DNA of 64,000 nt from Micavibrio sp. (GTDB taxonomy: Bacteria > Pseudomonadota > Alphaproteobacteria > Micavibrionales > Micavibrionaceae), in the NCBI GenBank assembly GCA_030824965.1, contig JAPJQV010000001.1, positions 62,001-126,000 of the forward strand, written 5' to 3'. This document shows, in pieces, positions 1 through 8,742 of this stretch (positions are counted from its first letter, which is position 1; each line of letters begins with the position of its first letter). Position numbers and translations under genes: made by a program. The notes under the pieces were generated by a model that saw nothing but the letters and a program-made list of their open reading frames with translations, was not told the origin of the DNA and made no database searches.

Positions 1-143
1 AACTGGTGGTTCAGGACAATTCCCATAGAACCTTCTTCATTATCGGAACATATAAAGATGACCGCTTTATGAAAGCGCGGGTCATCCATGCCAGGCATGG
101 CGAGCAATAATTTTCCTTTAAGGGAGGTGGCGTGGGTTTCCAT
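1..143 (-). CDS. AlgH/YqgE family protein (UPF0301), 5' part only
   Basis: The minus strand opens at an ATG (141-143) and stays open to the window edge, giving 47 residues. The translation contains GKLLLAMPGMDD, FHKAVIFICSDNEEG and GIVLNH, the conserved N-terminal signature of the AlgH/YqgE family. The family is cytoplasmic and of poorly defined function; the algH name comes from an alginate-regulation phenotype in Pseudomonas. The gene is cut by the window, so about two thirds of the protein is missing. It is divergent from the peroxiredoxin gene at 207, with 63 bases between them. Confidence 0.85.
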   Translation of the reverse strand, partial: METHATSLKGKLLLAMPGMDDPRFHKAVIFICSDNEEGSMGIVLNHQ

Positions 144-206
144 TTCGATTGACCTTCTTATCCTTTTAACTATGTTTACTTAACACACAAAGCAAGGAGC
201 TTTTAC

Positions 207-698
207 ATGCCTGTCCAAGTCGGCGATGCGATACCGGAAATCACCCTGAAACGGTTGGGAGAGCAAGGCATAGAAGAGCTAAACATCGCCGATTACATTG
301 CGGATAAAAAGGTCGTAATCTTCGGGACGCCGGGCGCATTTACACCGGCTTGCGCACAAAAACACCTTCCCGGTTACATCATGAAAGCCGATCAGATCCG
401 TGAAGAAGGCATTGATGAAATTATCTGTGTTTCCGTTAACGATCCTTTCGTCATGAAGCATTGGGGGGAGATTTCCAATGCGAGCGGCAAGGTTACGATG
501 ATACCTGACTGGAACGCGTCGTTCGTGGAATCGCTGGGGCTGACGATGGATGGATCCGGTGCAGGTCTCGGCAAACGTTCGCAGCGATTCATGATGATCG
601 TAGATAACGGTATTATACGCGATCTTCAGGTTGAAGAAAAAGGTGGCGATGTTACCGTTTCCAGCGCAGAGACTTGCGCACTTAAACTAGCGAACTAG
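207..698 (+). CDS. Peroxiredoxin, Prx5-like (thiol-dependent peroxidase)
   Basis: 163 residues, full length for the Prx5 (AhpC/TSA, redoxin) group. The peroxidatic cysteine is Cys49 in PGAFTPACAQKHLPGY, the characteristic Prx5 motif; further cysteines lie near residue 74 and close to the C-terminus. It reduces H2O2 and organic hydroperoxides in the cytoplasm with glutaredoxin or thioredoxin as likely donor; which one cannot be read from the sequence. The ATG at 207 is well placed behind AAGGAG at 194-199. The last four bases (CTAG, 695-698) are shared with the stop of the convergent PBP1A gene. Confidence 0.93.
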   Translation: MPVQVGDAIPEITLKRLGEQGIEELNIADYIADKKVVIFGTPGAFTPACAQKHLPGYIMKADQIREEGIDEIICVSVNDPFVMKHWGEISNASGKVTMIPDWNASFVESLGLTMDGSGAGLGKRSQRFMMIVDNGIIRDLQVEEKGGDVTVSSAETCALKLAN

Positions 699-3166
699 TA
701 AATCCCGCCCATACCGGTCCCTGTCGGACTGATAGGCGTCGGCGCGTTCGGGTTGGCATCAGGGTTCGGCTCCAGCATTTCAGAAGCCGGCAAAGGCTCG
801 CTGACTTGCAAATTTTCAGACGCGGTTGACGATTTGATAGGGCCGTAATCGAGATTGTTATCCGGCTCGGTGCCCGGGATATAGGCTTCCCAGATCGCGT
901 TCGGATCGGCAGGGCTGGTTGGTTTTCCTGTCGTGGCATTTACCTGAACCATACGGACACCGGGTGGAACGCGAAACGGCGTCGGCGTAACGTCTTTCAA
1001 CGCATTCTGGACGAAGTTCTTAAAGATTGGCACGGCGACGCTGCCGCCGGTTTCTTTGGCACCCAATGATTTCGGCTCATCGAAGCCGACAAAGACACCG
1101 ATAGCAAGATCGGGCGTAAAGCCGATAAACCATGCATCTTTAGAATCGTTGGTCGTACCTGTTTTTCCGGCCAGCGGTATATCGAGCGAAGCAAGCGCTT
1201 TGCCCGTGCCGCGCTGGACGACGCCTTCCAAAATGGAGACCATTTGATAGGTTGTGCGCGGGTCGCCGATTTGTTCGCGGGTATCCGGAATATCCGGCGT
1301 CGCCTGGCTTTCCCAGCGTACGAGCGGGCCGCATCCGGCGCAAGGACGATGATCGGCGTTTTCAACCGTCTCGCCATAGCGGTCCTGTACGCGGTCGATA
1401 AAGACGGGCGAGATTTTCTTGCCGCCATTGACGATCATGGCATAGCCGGTGGTAAGTTTCAGTAGTGTCGTTTCCGTCGAGCCGAGCGCATTGGCCAAAT
1501 GCGGTTTCATATTATCGTTAATGCCGAAATTCTTCGCATATTCGACGACGGTTTTGATGCCGATATCCTGCGCAAGACGAATGGTCATCAGATTACGAGA
1601 AGCCTCGACGCCGACGCGAAGCGGTGTCGGTCCATAGGTGCGGCCCGTATAGTTTTCCGGGTTCCAGACATTACCCGCAGAGTCGGTAAACGAAATCGGC
1701 GCATCGACGATCAATGAAGAGGGCGTGAACCCTTTGTCGAGCGCCGCCAGATAGATGAACGGTTTGAAGGCGGAGCCCGGCTGACGCTGGGCTTGTGTGG
1801 CGCGGTTGAAAGAGCTTTCGGCGAATTTCCAGCCGCCCTGCATGGCAAGAACGCGGCCAGACGCCGGTTCGATGGCAACCAATGCGCCTTCCACAGCCGG
1901 AATTTGACGAAGGCTATATTTGCCGGAATCGACATTCACTTCATCGCGGTTTTCAATTGGCGGCTCGACCATGATGATGTCGCCGGCGCGAAGCGGTTTA
2001 TTGGCAGTCCATTCTATGTCCTTGGATGTCAGTTGTCCGCGCATGTCGTCGCTGAAACCGATATCGATGCGCCCGCCTTTGGAGGACAGGACCATGGCAA
2101 GGCGCCAGTTTTCAAGCATACCAGCCGGAGCTTGCGTATTCTTTAGCGTTGTATTCCAGGTGTTTGACAATTGATCGCGCTGCAGAGGGCCACGCCAGCC
2201 ATGGCGGCGGTCGTATAACATCAATCCGTCACGCAAGGATTTCTCGGCGGCTTCCTGTAATTTTGGGTCGACGCTCGTACGTACTGACAATCCGCCTTGT
2301 TTGACGCCTTCCAGACCAAACTTGGCAACCAGCTCACGACGAACTTCCTCGGCATAGTAAGGCGCGCTGACGACATCGCTTTCATTGCGCGGGATGGTGA
2401 CAAGCGGGGTTTCTATAGCCGTCTTTGCTTCGGCGGCGGTGATAAAGCCTTCGATGCGCATACGCTCGATTACCCAGTTGCGGCGGGCTAACGCCGCTTC
2501 ATGGTTGCGCACCGGATGGTAATCGCTCGGCGCTTTGGGAAGTCCGGCGAGGAAGGCGGCTTCGGCGATTGTAAGTTCATCAAGCGACTTGTTGAAATAC
2601 TGGATACCGGCCGCAGCAACACCATAGGAACGATAACCAAGAAAGATCTGGTTCAGGTATAATTCAAGAATACGATCTTTCGGAATGGCGTTTTCAATAC
2701 GGTAGGCCAGAATGGCTTCACGGATTTTACGCTCATAGCTGCGCTCATTGGTTAGAAGGAAGTTCTTCACGACTTGCTGGGTAATCGTCGACGCGCCGAC
2801 CTGGCGTCCGCCGCCGGAACGGTTCTTGAAATTCGTCACGACAGCGCGGGCCACAGCAACAAGATCGACCCCTTTATGCTGGTAGAAGTTCTGGTCTTCG
2901 GCGGAGATGAAAGCGTTCTTCACCAGTGGCGGAATTTCCTCGATAGGGAGGAAGATACGCTTCTCTTCTGCGAACTCGGCAAGAAAGCGGCCATCGCCGG
3001 CATGGACACGCGAAACGACAGGAGGTTTATAGTCTTTCAGCTGGGAAAAATCGGGAAGCGACTGGCCGTATTTGTAGAAGACCGCCATCAAAACGAGGAC
3101 TCCGGCGATGGCTCCAAGGAAGCCTAGAGACATAAGGAAAACCAGAAAACGACCGATGAATTTCAT
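695..3166 (-). CDS. mrcA: Penicillin-binding protein 1A (bifunctional transglycosylase/transpeptidase)
   Basis: 823 residues, normal for class A PBPs. An N-terminal membrane anchor (about residues 8-30) is followed by a GT51 glycosyltransferase domain with SAEDQNFYQHKGVD, then an OB-like insert and a transpeptidase domain with the three active-site motifs: the SxxK box in QPGSAFKPF, the SxN-type box (SRN) and KTGTT. It polymerises lipid II and cross-links peptidoglycan on the periplasmic side. The C-terminal tail is rich in Pro, Asn and Gly and probably disordered. The gene stands alone; upstream and divergent is a D-Ala-D-Ala dipeptidase-like gene. Confidence 0.97.
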   Translation of the reverse strand: MKFIGRFLVFLMSLGFLGAIAGVLVLMAVFYKYGQSLPDFSQLKDYKPPVVSRVHAGDGRFLAEFAEEKRIFLPIEEIPPLVKNAFISAEDQNFYQHKGVDLVAVARAVVTNFKNRSGGGRQVGASTITQQVVKNFLLTNERSYERKIREAILAYRIENAIPKDRILELYLNQIFLGYRSYGVAAAGIQYFNKSLDELTIAEAAFLAGLPKAPSDYHPVRNHEAALARRNWVIERMRIEGFITAAEAKTAIETPLVTIPRNESDVVSAPYYAEEVRRELVAKFGLEGVKQGGLSVRTSVDPKLQEAAEKSLRDGLMLYDRRHGWRGPLQRDQLSNTWNTTLKNTQAPAGMLENWRLAMVLSSKGGRIDIGFSDDMRGQLTSKDIEWTANKPLRAGDIIMVEPPIENRDEVNVDSGKYSLRQIPAVEGALVAIEPASGRVLAMQGGWKFAESSFNRATQAQRQPGSAFKPFIYLAALDKGFTPSSLIVDAPISFTDSAGNVWNPENYTGRTYGPTPLRVGVEASRNLMTIRLAQDIGIKTVVEYAKNFGINDNMKPHLANALGSTETTLLKLTTGYAMIVNGGKKISPVFIDRVQDRYGETVENADHRPCAGCGPLVRWESQATPDIPDTREQIGDPRTTYQMVSILEGVVQRGTGKALASLDIPLAGKTGTTNDSKDAWFIGFTPDLAIGVFVGFDEPKSLGAKETGGSVAVPIFKNFVQNALKDVTPTPFRVPPGVRMVQVNATTGKPTSPADPNAIWEAYIPGTEPDNNLDYGPIKSSTASENLQVSEPLPASEMLEPNPDANPNAPTPISPTGTGMGGIY

Positions 3167-3219
3167 GCCTATTTATATGGCATAAGACAGGCCGCTTATA
3201 AAGTGGTATGAGCCTATAG

Positions 3220-3852
3220 ATGCAGAAAATAGACCCTGATGATATTGTGGCTTTCGAGCCGTTTTGCGGAACCTTTCCAATCAGGGTGGATCCGGTTTAT
3301 GCCAATGCCGATCATGCCGAAAATCACTTTGGTCAAATCTATCGTAAAGAGGCCCAAATCTGGGGGCATCGCGATATGGTCAACGTCGTCTTGCAAGCTT
3401 CAAGGCTGCTATATGACCGGAAGGGCTGGATATTGATCGTCAAGGATTGCCTGAGGCCAATAGAGGCGCAGGCCAGGATGATCGAGACACCCATCGTCAA
3501 AGCAAATCCGCACTGGATAGAAGAGCCGCGTTTTCTGTCAGGTCCGGGGCAAGGCGGGCATCCGCGCGGCATGGCAATCGATCTGGCTGTTGAGGGTGTA
3601 GATTTTGGCACGCCGTTCGATCATTTCGGGCCGGAAGCGCATCGTGAATATGACGGGTTATCGCAAGAGGTTCGACAAAACCGTCGTATACTTGAAGAAG
3701 CTATGGCTAAATCAGCGGCTGATTTCAATTTACCGATGCTGGCGTTGCCGCAGGAATGGTGGGATTTCCGTTTTCCCGCCAGCTATACAAATCAGTACGC
3801 GCCTTTGAGCGATGACGATTTGTTAGCGCCGCAGCGAATGACCAAGCCTTAA
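3220..3852 (+). CDS. VanX/DdpX-like D-alanyl-D-alanine dipeptidase (peptidase M15D), atypical zinc site
   Basis: 210 residues, close to VanX length. The sequence aligns to the VanX active site with constant spacing: His114 and Asp121 (in GGHPRGMAIDLAV) match zinc ligands His116 and Asp123, Glu179 matches catalytic Glu181, and Arg79 lies in the CLRP motif. The third zinc ligand, His184 in VanX (EWWH), is Asp182 here (EWWDF). Asp can bind zinc, so activity may persist, but specificity is uncertain. There is no signal peptide, so the product is cytoplasmic, as for VanX. A role in D-Ala-D-Ala turnover fits the neighbouring PBP1A and alr genes. Its stop shares TTAA (3849-3852) with the convergent ATPase gene. 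Confidence 0.8.
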   Translation: MQKIDPDDIVAFEPFCGTFPIRVDPVYANADHAENHFGQIYRKEAQIWGHRDMVNVVLQASRLLYDRKGWILIVKDCLRPIEAQARMIETPIVKANPHWIEEPRFLSGPGQGGHPRGMAIDLAVEGVDFGTPFDHFGPEAHREYDGLSQEVRQNRRILEEAMAKSAADFNLPMLALPQEWWDFRFPASYTNQYAPLSDDDLLAPQRMTKP

Positions 3853-4643
3853 GCCGCTTTGTTGTTCAGGAACTCGGCGCGTTCGGTGATCGGGCCTGTC
3901 GCGCGGCCATGGATGAATTGCTCGACATAGGGATTGCCGGTGCGGTCCAGTTCGGAAACCGGACCTTTCCAGATGATGCGGCCTTCATAGATCATCGCGA
4001 TATAGTCGGCGATCTTGCGCGCACTCGCCATATCATGCGTGATTGACAAAGCCGTCGCGCCAAGGTCTTTCACGCATTTAACGATGAGGTCGTTAATCAC
4101 GTCAGCCATGATCGGATCAAGGCCTGTCGTCGGCTCGTCAAAGAAGATGATCTCCGGTGTTGTCGCAATCGCGCGCGCCAGCGACACGCGTTTTTGCATC
4201 CCGCCCGATAATTCCGCCGGATAAAGATCGGCAACGGCCGCGCCAAGGCCAACGGCTTGCAGTTTCTCAATCGCGATACCACGCGCTTCAGCCTTGTTCA
4301 TCTTCTTGCCTTGTATCAGGCCGAAGGCGACATTTTGCCAGACGGGAATGGAGTCGAAGAGTGCCCCGCCCTGAAACAGCATGCCGAATTTATTCATGAC
4401 GATGTCGCGGTCCTTCTGGCGAAGGCCGACCGTTTCCTGGCCGTCGACTAAAATGGAACCGCTATCAGGTTCGATAAGCCCAAGAATGGATTTAAGCGTC
4501 ACGGATTTACCTGTGCCGGAACCGCCGATGATAACGACGGATTTACCTTCGGGTACTTCCAGATCAACGCCGTTCAATACTTTCTTGGTGCCGAAAGCTT
4601 TAGTGACGCCGGAAAGCTTGATCTTGATTTTTTCATTACTCAT
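3849..4643 (-). CDS. MlaF-like ABC transporter ATP-binding protein (lipid asymmetry/organic solvent type)
   Basis: 264 residues with a complete ATPase core: Walker A GGSGTGKSV, ABC signature LSGGMQKRV, Walker B IIFFDEPTTGLDP and a switch His in SITHD. The LSGGM form of the signature is typical of the Mkl/MlaF family, which powers phospholipid movement between inner and outer membranes. Its start overlaps the end of the MlaE-like permease gene by 4 bases, so the two are translationally coupled. No MlaD-like substrate-binding gene follows here; a separate full set lies at 55.5-58.9 kb. Confidence 0.93.
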   Translation of the reverse strand: MSNEKIKIKLSGVTKAFGTKKVLNGVDLEVPEGKSVVIIGGSGTGKSVTLKSILGLIEPDSGSILVDGQETVGLRQKDRDIVMNKFGMLFQGGALFDSIPVWQNVAFGLIQGKKMNKAEARGIAIEKLQAVGLGAAVADLYPAELSGGMQKRVSLARAIATTPEIIFFDEPTTGLDPIMADVINDLIVKCVKDLGATALSITHDMASARKIADYIAMIYEGRIIWKGPVSELDRTGNPYVEQFIHGRATGPITERAEFLNNKAA

Positions 4644-5440
4644 GAGAAAAATACCTGCGTCAGGATATAGTTGAAAATCAAAATCAGCATTGAGGCGGAG
4701 ACGACTGCATTGGTTGTCGCTGTGCCGACGCCTTGGGCGCCACGGCCTGAGTTATAGCCGTGATAGCAGCCCATCAGCGTGACGAGAAAACCGAATACGG
4801 CGGCTTTTGTCAGGCCGGACATGACGTCGATGGTTTCTAAAACATCCCATGTTTGCTTGAGATAATTTCCTGATGAAAAGCCTAGAACGTGAATTGATAC
4901 GAGATAACCGCCATAAACGCCGATGATATCGCCGATCAAAACAAGAAGCGGCAGCATAAGCGTGCCGGCGATAATGCGCGGCACGACAAGATATTTCATC
5001 GGGTTGACGGAAAGAGTTGAAAGCGCATCGACCTGTTCGGTGACGCGCATCGTGCCGATCTCAGCGGCGATGGAGGCACCGACGCGGCCAGCGACCATCA
5101 GACCTGCGAGGACCGGCGCGAGTTCACGCGTGACAGAGAGAACCACAACCGAAGCAATCGCGCTCTCCGCATTGAAACGGGCGAAGCCCGTATAGGATTG
5201 GAGCGCCAGCACCATACCTGTGAAAAGCGCGGTCATGCCGACGACCGGAAGAGAATAATAACCAATGTCGAGGAACTGGCGCAAAATATTGCGGCCGAAA
5301 TAAGGAGGAATAAATAAATGAGACAAAGCTTGTCCGGCGAAAACTGCAATTGCGCCGATGGACTGGAATAAGCTCAAAATACTCGCGCCGACGGCGTTGA
5401 ATATGTTCAGGACGGGGTTTGTCTGGCTCTGCTCGTTCAT
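4640..5440 (-). CDS. MlaE-like ABC transporter permease
   Basis: 266 residues of the MlaE/permease family (DUF140): several hydrophobic segments and the conserved stretch VAGRVGASIAAEIGTMRVTE followed by EQVDALSTL, the cytoplasmic coupling region that contacts the ATPase. It lacks the N-terminal STAS extension present in the second MlaE-like protein (55487-56584). It lies 11 bases after alr on the same strand and overlaps the ATPase gene by 4 bases, so alr-permease-ATPase is probably one transcript. Confidence 0.93.
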   Translation of the reverse strand: MNEQSQTNPVLNIFNAVGASILSLFQSIGAIAVFAGQALSHLFIPPYFGRNILRQFLDIGYYSLPVVGMTALFTGMVLALQSYTGFARFNAESAIASVVVLSVTRELAPVLAGLMVAGRVGASIAAEIGTMRVTEQVDALSTLSVNPMKYLVVPRIIAGTLMLPLLVLIGDIIGVYGGYLVSIHVLGFSSGNYLKQTWDVLETIDVMSGLTKAAVFGFLVTLMGCYHGYNSGRGAQGVGTATTNAVVSASMLILIFNYILTQVFFS

Positions 5441-5451
5441 GGAATAATGTT

Positions 5452-6549
5452 TTAACCGCCTATCGAGGTTTTGTAAATGCGCTGGCTATCTTTATAGATG
5501 CGCTTCGCGCGGGGACTTAATGACGTCAAGACCTCATAGCCGATCGTGCCGAGATCGGCGGCCAAAGCGTCCGCGCTCTGGGAAGGCCCGATCACTTCTA
5601 AAAAATCACCTTCATAAGGCGGGATGACGCTTATAGGTAAGTTCGAGATATCGACGATAATCAAATCCATTGAAACCCGCCCGACGATCGGGCAAGGCTG
5701 ACCTTGCCAGTAGAGTTTAGCCTGATTGGAGCCTGTGCGCAGGAAACCATCCGCATAGCCGAGGCTGACTGTGGCGAGCTTTGTCGCGTGCGGGAATTTA
5801 TAGGTCGCGCCATAGCCGGCGGTTTGGCCTTCCTGTGCTTCATGGATTTGCAAGACGCGGGTTTCCAGCGTCACGACATTTTGCATTGGATTGTCGAGTT
5901 CCGGCGTCGGGTTGAGGCCATAAAGCGCCATGCCGGGACGGACCATATCGAAATGATATTCCGCGCCCAGATAAATGCCGGAGGAATTGGCGAGTGAATA
6001 GCGCATCAGCGGATATTTTTCCGCGATCGTTTTCAGTGCATTTCGCTGTTCTTCGTTTTTCGCATGACCCGGTTCGTCGGCACAGGCCAAATGGCTCAGG
6101 ATAAAAGCGGGCTGGTAATGCGCGCGTTCAAACGCCTTGTCAAATTCATGAGGGCGCAGGCCAAGGCGATTCATGCCGGTATCGACTTGCCAGAAACATC
6201 TTTTACTGTAGGTCCAGCGGTCAATCTCGTCTAGGCTGCAGAGAACCGGAATGATATCGTGTTCGAGATATTCTTTTTCCGCGCCTCGGAAAAAGCCGTT
6301 GAGCGTGGCGATTTTGCGGTCGGTATGTTTTCGCAGTTCTATCGCTTCGTCGATGGTCGCGACGAAATAGGTGCGGACATTCGCAGCATTCAACGCCTTT
6401 GCGACTGCTTCAATGCCAAGCCCATAGGCATTGGCTTTGACCACGGCGGTGACTTTGCACGGTGGCAATACAAGAGAGCGAATTGCAGTGTAGTTTTGCG
6501 CCAGCGCATCGAGATCGACGGTGAGGAAAGATGATGCGGTTTCAGTCAT
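5452..6549 (-). CDS. alr: Alanine racemase
   Basis: 365 residues. The PLP lysine is Lys38 in VVKANAYGLG and the second catalytic residue is the Tyr of AGYGATY; SLGYADG and VGRVSMDL are further family blocks. It converts L-Ala to D-Ala for peptidoglycan. Its position downstream of dnaB on the same strand follows the usual alphaproteobacterial order, although a small extra gene (6591-6989) separates them. A short Tyr/Lys-rich tail follows the barrel and C-terminal domains. Confidence 0.96.
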   Translation of the reverse strand: MTETASSFLTVDLDALAQNYTAIRSLVLPPCKVTAVVKANAYGLGIEAVAKALNAANVRTYFVATIDEAIELRKHTDRKIATLNGFFRGAEKEYLEHDIIPVLCSLDEIDRWTYSKRCFWQVDTGMNRLGLRPHEFDKAFERAHYQPAFILSHLACADEPGHAKNEEQRNALKTIAEKYPLMRYSLANSSGIYLGAEYHFDMVRPGMALYGLNPTPELDNPMQNVVTLETRVLQIHEAQEGQTAGYGATYKFPHATKLATVSLGYADGFLRTGSNQAKLYWQGQPCPIVGRVSMDLIIVDISNLPISVIPPYEGDFLEVIGPSQSADALAADLGTIGYEVLTSLSPRAKRIYKDSQRIYKTSIGG

Positions 6550-6590
6550 GAGAAGCTTTTACCACAACGGCACCACGAAACAACGTCCCG

Positions 6591-6989
6591 CTAGTCATTT
6601 TGACTGTCATCCGGATTACGATGGAAGGCCTGTTCCGTTTGCTCGAAATACTGCTTAAAATTCTTGGCCGTGTAGCCCATTTTGAGCATTGTGATAACGA
6701 AACGGCGTTTTTGGCGTTCGACGCGTTCGCGTTTTTTTAGTTTTTGGAGGAGTTGGTTCTGCAAGACCAGTAATTTCCTGAATTTTCTGACGCGCAGGCT
6801 TTGCATGCCGTGTTTGAGCGCATTGCGGCTGGAGTTCTTCTTGCCCTCCATTGTCTTGGGGCCTGTCGACACGAGCCAAGGCTTGCGAAGCTTCGCAATT
6901 GCGCTTTGGGCTTTTCGCTGATTGTCGTTCCAGGCGCGGCGTCCGAAAGTAGCAGGCGGATTTAGTTTTATTTTCAATGCTCTAGCCAT
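6591..6989 (-). CDS. Small basic protein with an STGPKTxEGKxxSSxNALKHG motif, function unknown
   Basis: 132 residues, very rich in Lys and Arg. The central block STGPKTMEGKKNSSRNALKH matches a short motif that I recognise from many small uncharacterised bacterial proteins; no biochemical role is known to me. The C-terminal half is predicted helical and charged. The base composition of the charge suggests nucleic acid binding, but this is inference. It lies between dnaB and alr, 41 bases upstream of alr on the same strand. Confidence 0.75.
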   Translation of the reverse strand: MARALKIKLNPPATFGRRAWNDNQRKAQSAIAKLRKPWLVSTGPKTMEGKKNSSRNALKHGMQSLRVRKFRKLLVLQNQLLQKLKKRERVERQKRRFVITMLKMGYTAKNFKQYFEQTEQAFHRNPDDSQND

Positions 6990-7057
6990 GGCTCCTACTT
7001 CGTTCGGCGTTTTTTTTTGATTTTTTGATTTCTGGGTAATTTAATTTCAAAGATTTT

Positions 7058-7090
7058 CCCTTTCCCCCACTGTGTAAGGGGAGGGAAAGA
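7058..7090. repeat. Intergenic pyrimidine/purine hairpin
   Basis: CTTTCCC and GGGAAAG flank a G/C-rich centre and form a stem of at least 7 bp, extended by further C-G pairs around a small bulge. It lies in the 187-base gap between dnaB and the small basic gene. It may be a dispersed intergenic palindrome or an RNA processing site; it has no T-run on the minus strand, so it is not an obvious terminator for dnaB. Confidence 0.45.
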
Positions 7091-7176
7091 TATAAAACTG
7101 ATTAAATAAGGATGAGATCATGAAAAGCCTTTTTTGCTTTCCATGATAGGATAATATTCCTTAAAATTCAAGGGAT

Positions 7177-8667
7177 TTAACCGTAGCGGGTTTCCAGATC
7201 CGAGAACCGTGTGAAATTCGGGTCGAACTGCATTTTGACGATCCCGATCGGGCCGTGACGTTGCTTGGCGACGATGGCTTCGGCGATATTCGCGGTTTCC
7301 TGCAGACGCTGCGACCAGTTGGCGTAACGCTCGTTGAATTTATCGGACGCTTCTGAGGGGCGCTGGGCCGGTTCTTCACGCGATAAGTAATATTCTTCGC
7401 GGTAGACGAACATGACCACGTCCGCATCCTGTTCGATAGATCCCGATTCACGAAGGTCGGACAGCATCGGGCGTTTATCTTCTCGCTGTTCGACGCCCCT
7501 TGAAAGCTGGGAGAGGGCAAGGACGGGAACGCTGAGTTCCTTTGCCAAGGCTTTCAGACCGCGCGTAATTTCGGAGACTTCCAGAACGCGGTTCGATTCA
7601 GACTGACGGGAGCCGCTGCCGCGCAACAGCTGCAAGTAGTCGATGATAATCAGGCCCAGACCATGCTGGCGTTGCAGGCGGCGCGCGCGGGAGCGTACAG
7701 CCCCGATGGAAAGCGAGGGCGTATCGTCAATATAAAGCGGGATGGATGAGAGCGAATGCGCGGCCTGTGCAAAATCACGGAATTGCACTTCGGTCATATT
7801 TCCCTTCCGCAGGGCATCCGATGAAATACTGGCCTGATCTGCCAGAATACGCGTGGTTAACTGGTCATGGCTCATTTCGAGCGAGAAGAAAGCGGTGATG
7901 GCGCCTTCCTGACCGCCGCTAAGCGCATAGGCTTTGGCCGCGTTGAACGCGATATTTGTGGCAAGTGCCGTTTTCCCCATCGATGGACGTCCGGCCAAGA
8001 TCAAAAGGTCGGAGCCGTGCAGACCGCCGAGTTTGTCGTTCAGGTCTTTGAGGCCCGTTGTGACGCCCGTCACCTGCCCCTTGGTATTAAAAGCTTTTTC
8101 GGCGTTTTCAATCGAGACAAGGATGGAATCCCGTAACGTTACAAAGCCCTGTTTCACTTCGCCGCTTTCGGCTAAGGAATAAAGTTTACTCTCCGCATCG
8201 GTGATGCAGTCATTTGCGTTGCGGTCGATATCGTGACTGAAGGCTTCGTTGACGACTTCATTGCCGAATGTGATCAGCTCACGGCGCAAATGAAGATCAT
8301 AAATCGTTGTCGCATAATCAGTAACATTGATGACGGTTATAACGCTGCCCGCCAGGTCGACGAGATAAGCGGCACCGCCGACGGCTTCGAGATCCTGATC
8401 TTTTTCAAAATAGGCTTTGAGCGTTACCGGCGAAGCGGTCTGGCCGCGATTGGTCAATGTCTGAATGGCTTTGAAAATACGCTGGTGGGCGGGCGCGTAA
8501 AAATGCTCCGGCTTTAAAAAATCCACGCGTTCCAGCGCACGGTTATCCACGAGGATAGAACCTAAAAGGCCTTGCTCTGCTTCGAGATTTTGCGGGGCCA
8601 TCCGATAAAGTCCGCCGTCGGAATTGATGTCTGCTGCGGCGGGTTTGAATTCTGTAACTGTGCTCAT
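7177..8667 (-). CDS. dnaB: Replicative DNA helicase
   Basis: 496 residues. The N-terminal domain begins around residue 20 (PQNLEAEQGLLGSILVDN) and carries the primase-binding helical domain. The RecA-like motor has Walker A GRPSMGKTALA, Walker B-type LIIIDYLQLL and the C-terminal ESGSIEQDADVV and arginine-finger region. It unwinds DNA at the replication fork as a hexamer. It is downstream of rpsF-rpsR-rplI, the usual alphaproteobacterial position, but an unrecognised 290-residue gene lies between. No intein is present: the Walker A and DnaB motif 4 regions are continuous. Confidence 0.97.
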   Translation of the reverse strand: MSTVTEFKPAAADINSDGGLYRMAPQNLEAEQGLLGSILVDNRALERVDFLKPEHFYAPAHQRIFKAIQTLTNRGQTASPVTLKAYFEKDQDLEAVGGAAYLVDLAGSVITVINVTDYATTIYDLHLRRELITFGNEVVNEAFSHDIDRNANDCITDAESKLYSLAESGEVKQGFVTLRDSILVSIENAEKAFNTKGQVTGVTTGLKDLNDKLGGLHGSDLLILAGRPSMGKTALATNIAFNAAKAYALSGGQEGAITAFFSLEMSHDQLTTRILADQASISSDALRKGNMTEVQFRDFAQAAHSLSSIPLYIDDTPSLSIGAVRSRARRLQRQHGLGLIIIDYLQLLRGSGSRQSESNRVLEVSEITRGLKALAKELSVPVLALSQLSRGVEQREDKRPMLSDLRESGSIEQDADVVMFVYREEYYLSREEPAQRPSEASDKFNERYANWSQRLQETANIAEAIVAKQRHGPIGIVKMQFDPNFTRFSDLETRYG

Positions 8668-8742
8668 GAAAAGACCCTAGCAAAGCGGACGAGTCGAATA
8701 CAAGGAAACTATATTCCTATAGCTGTGAATAGTGGGAGCAAA

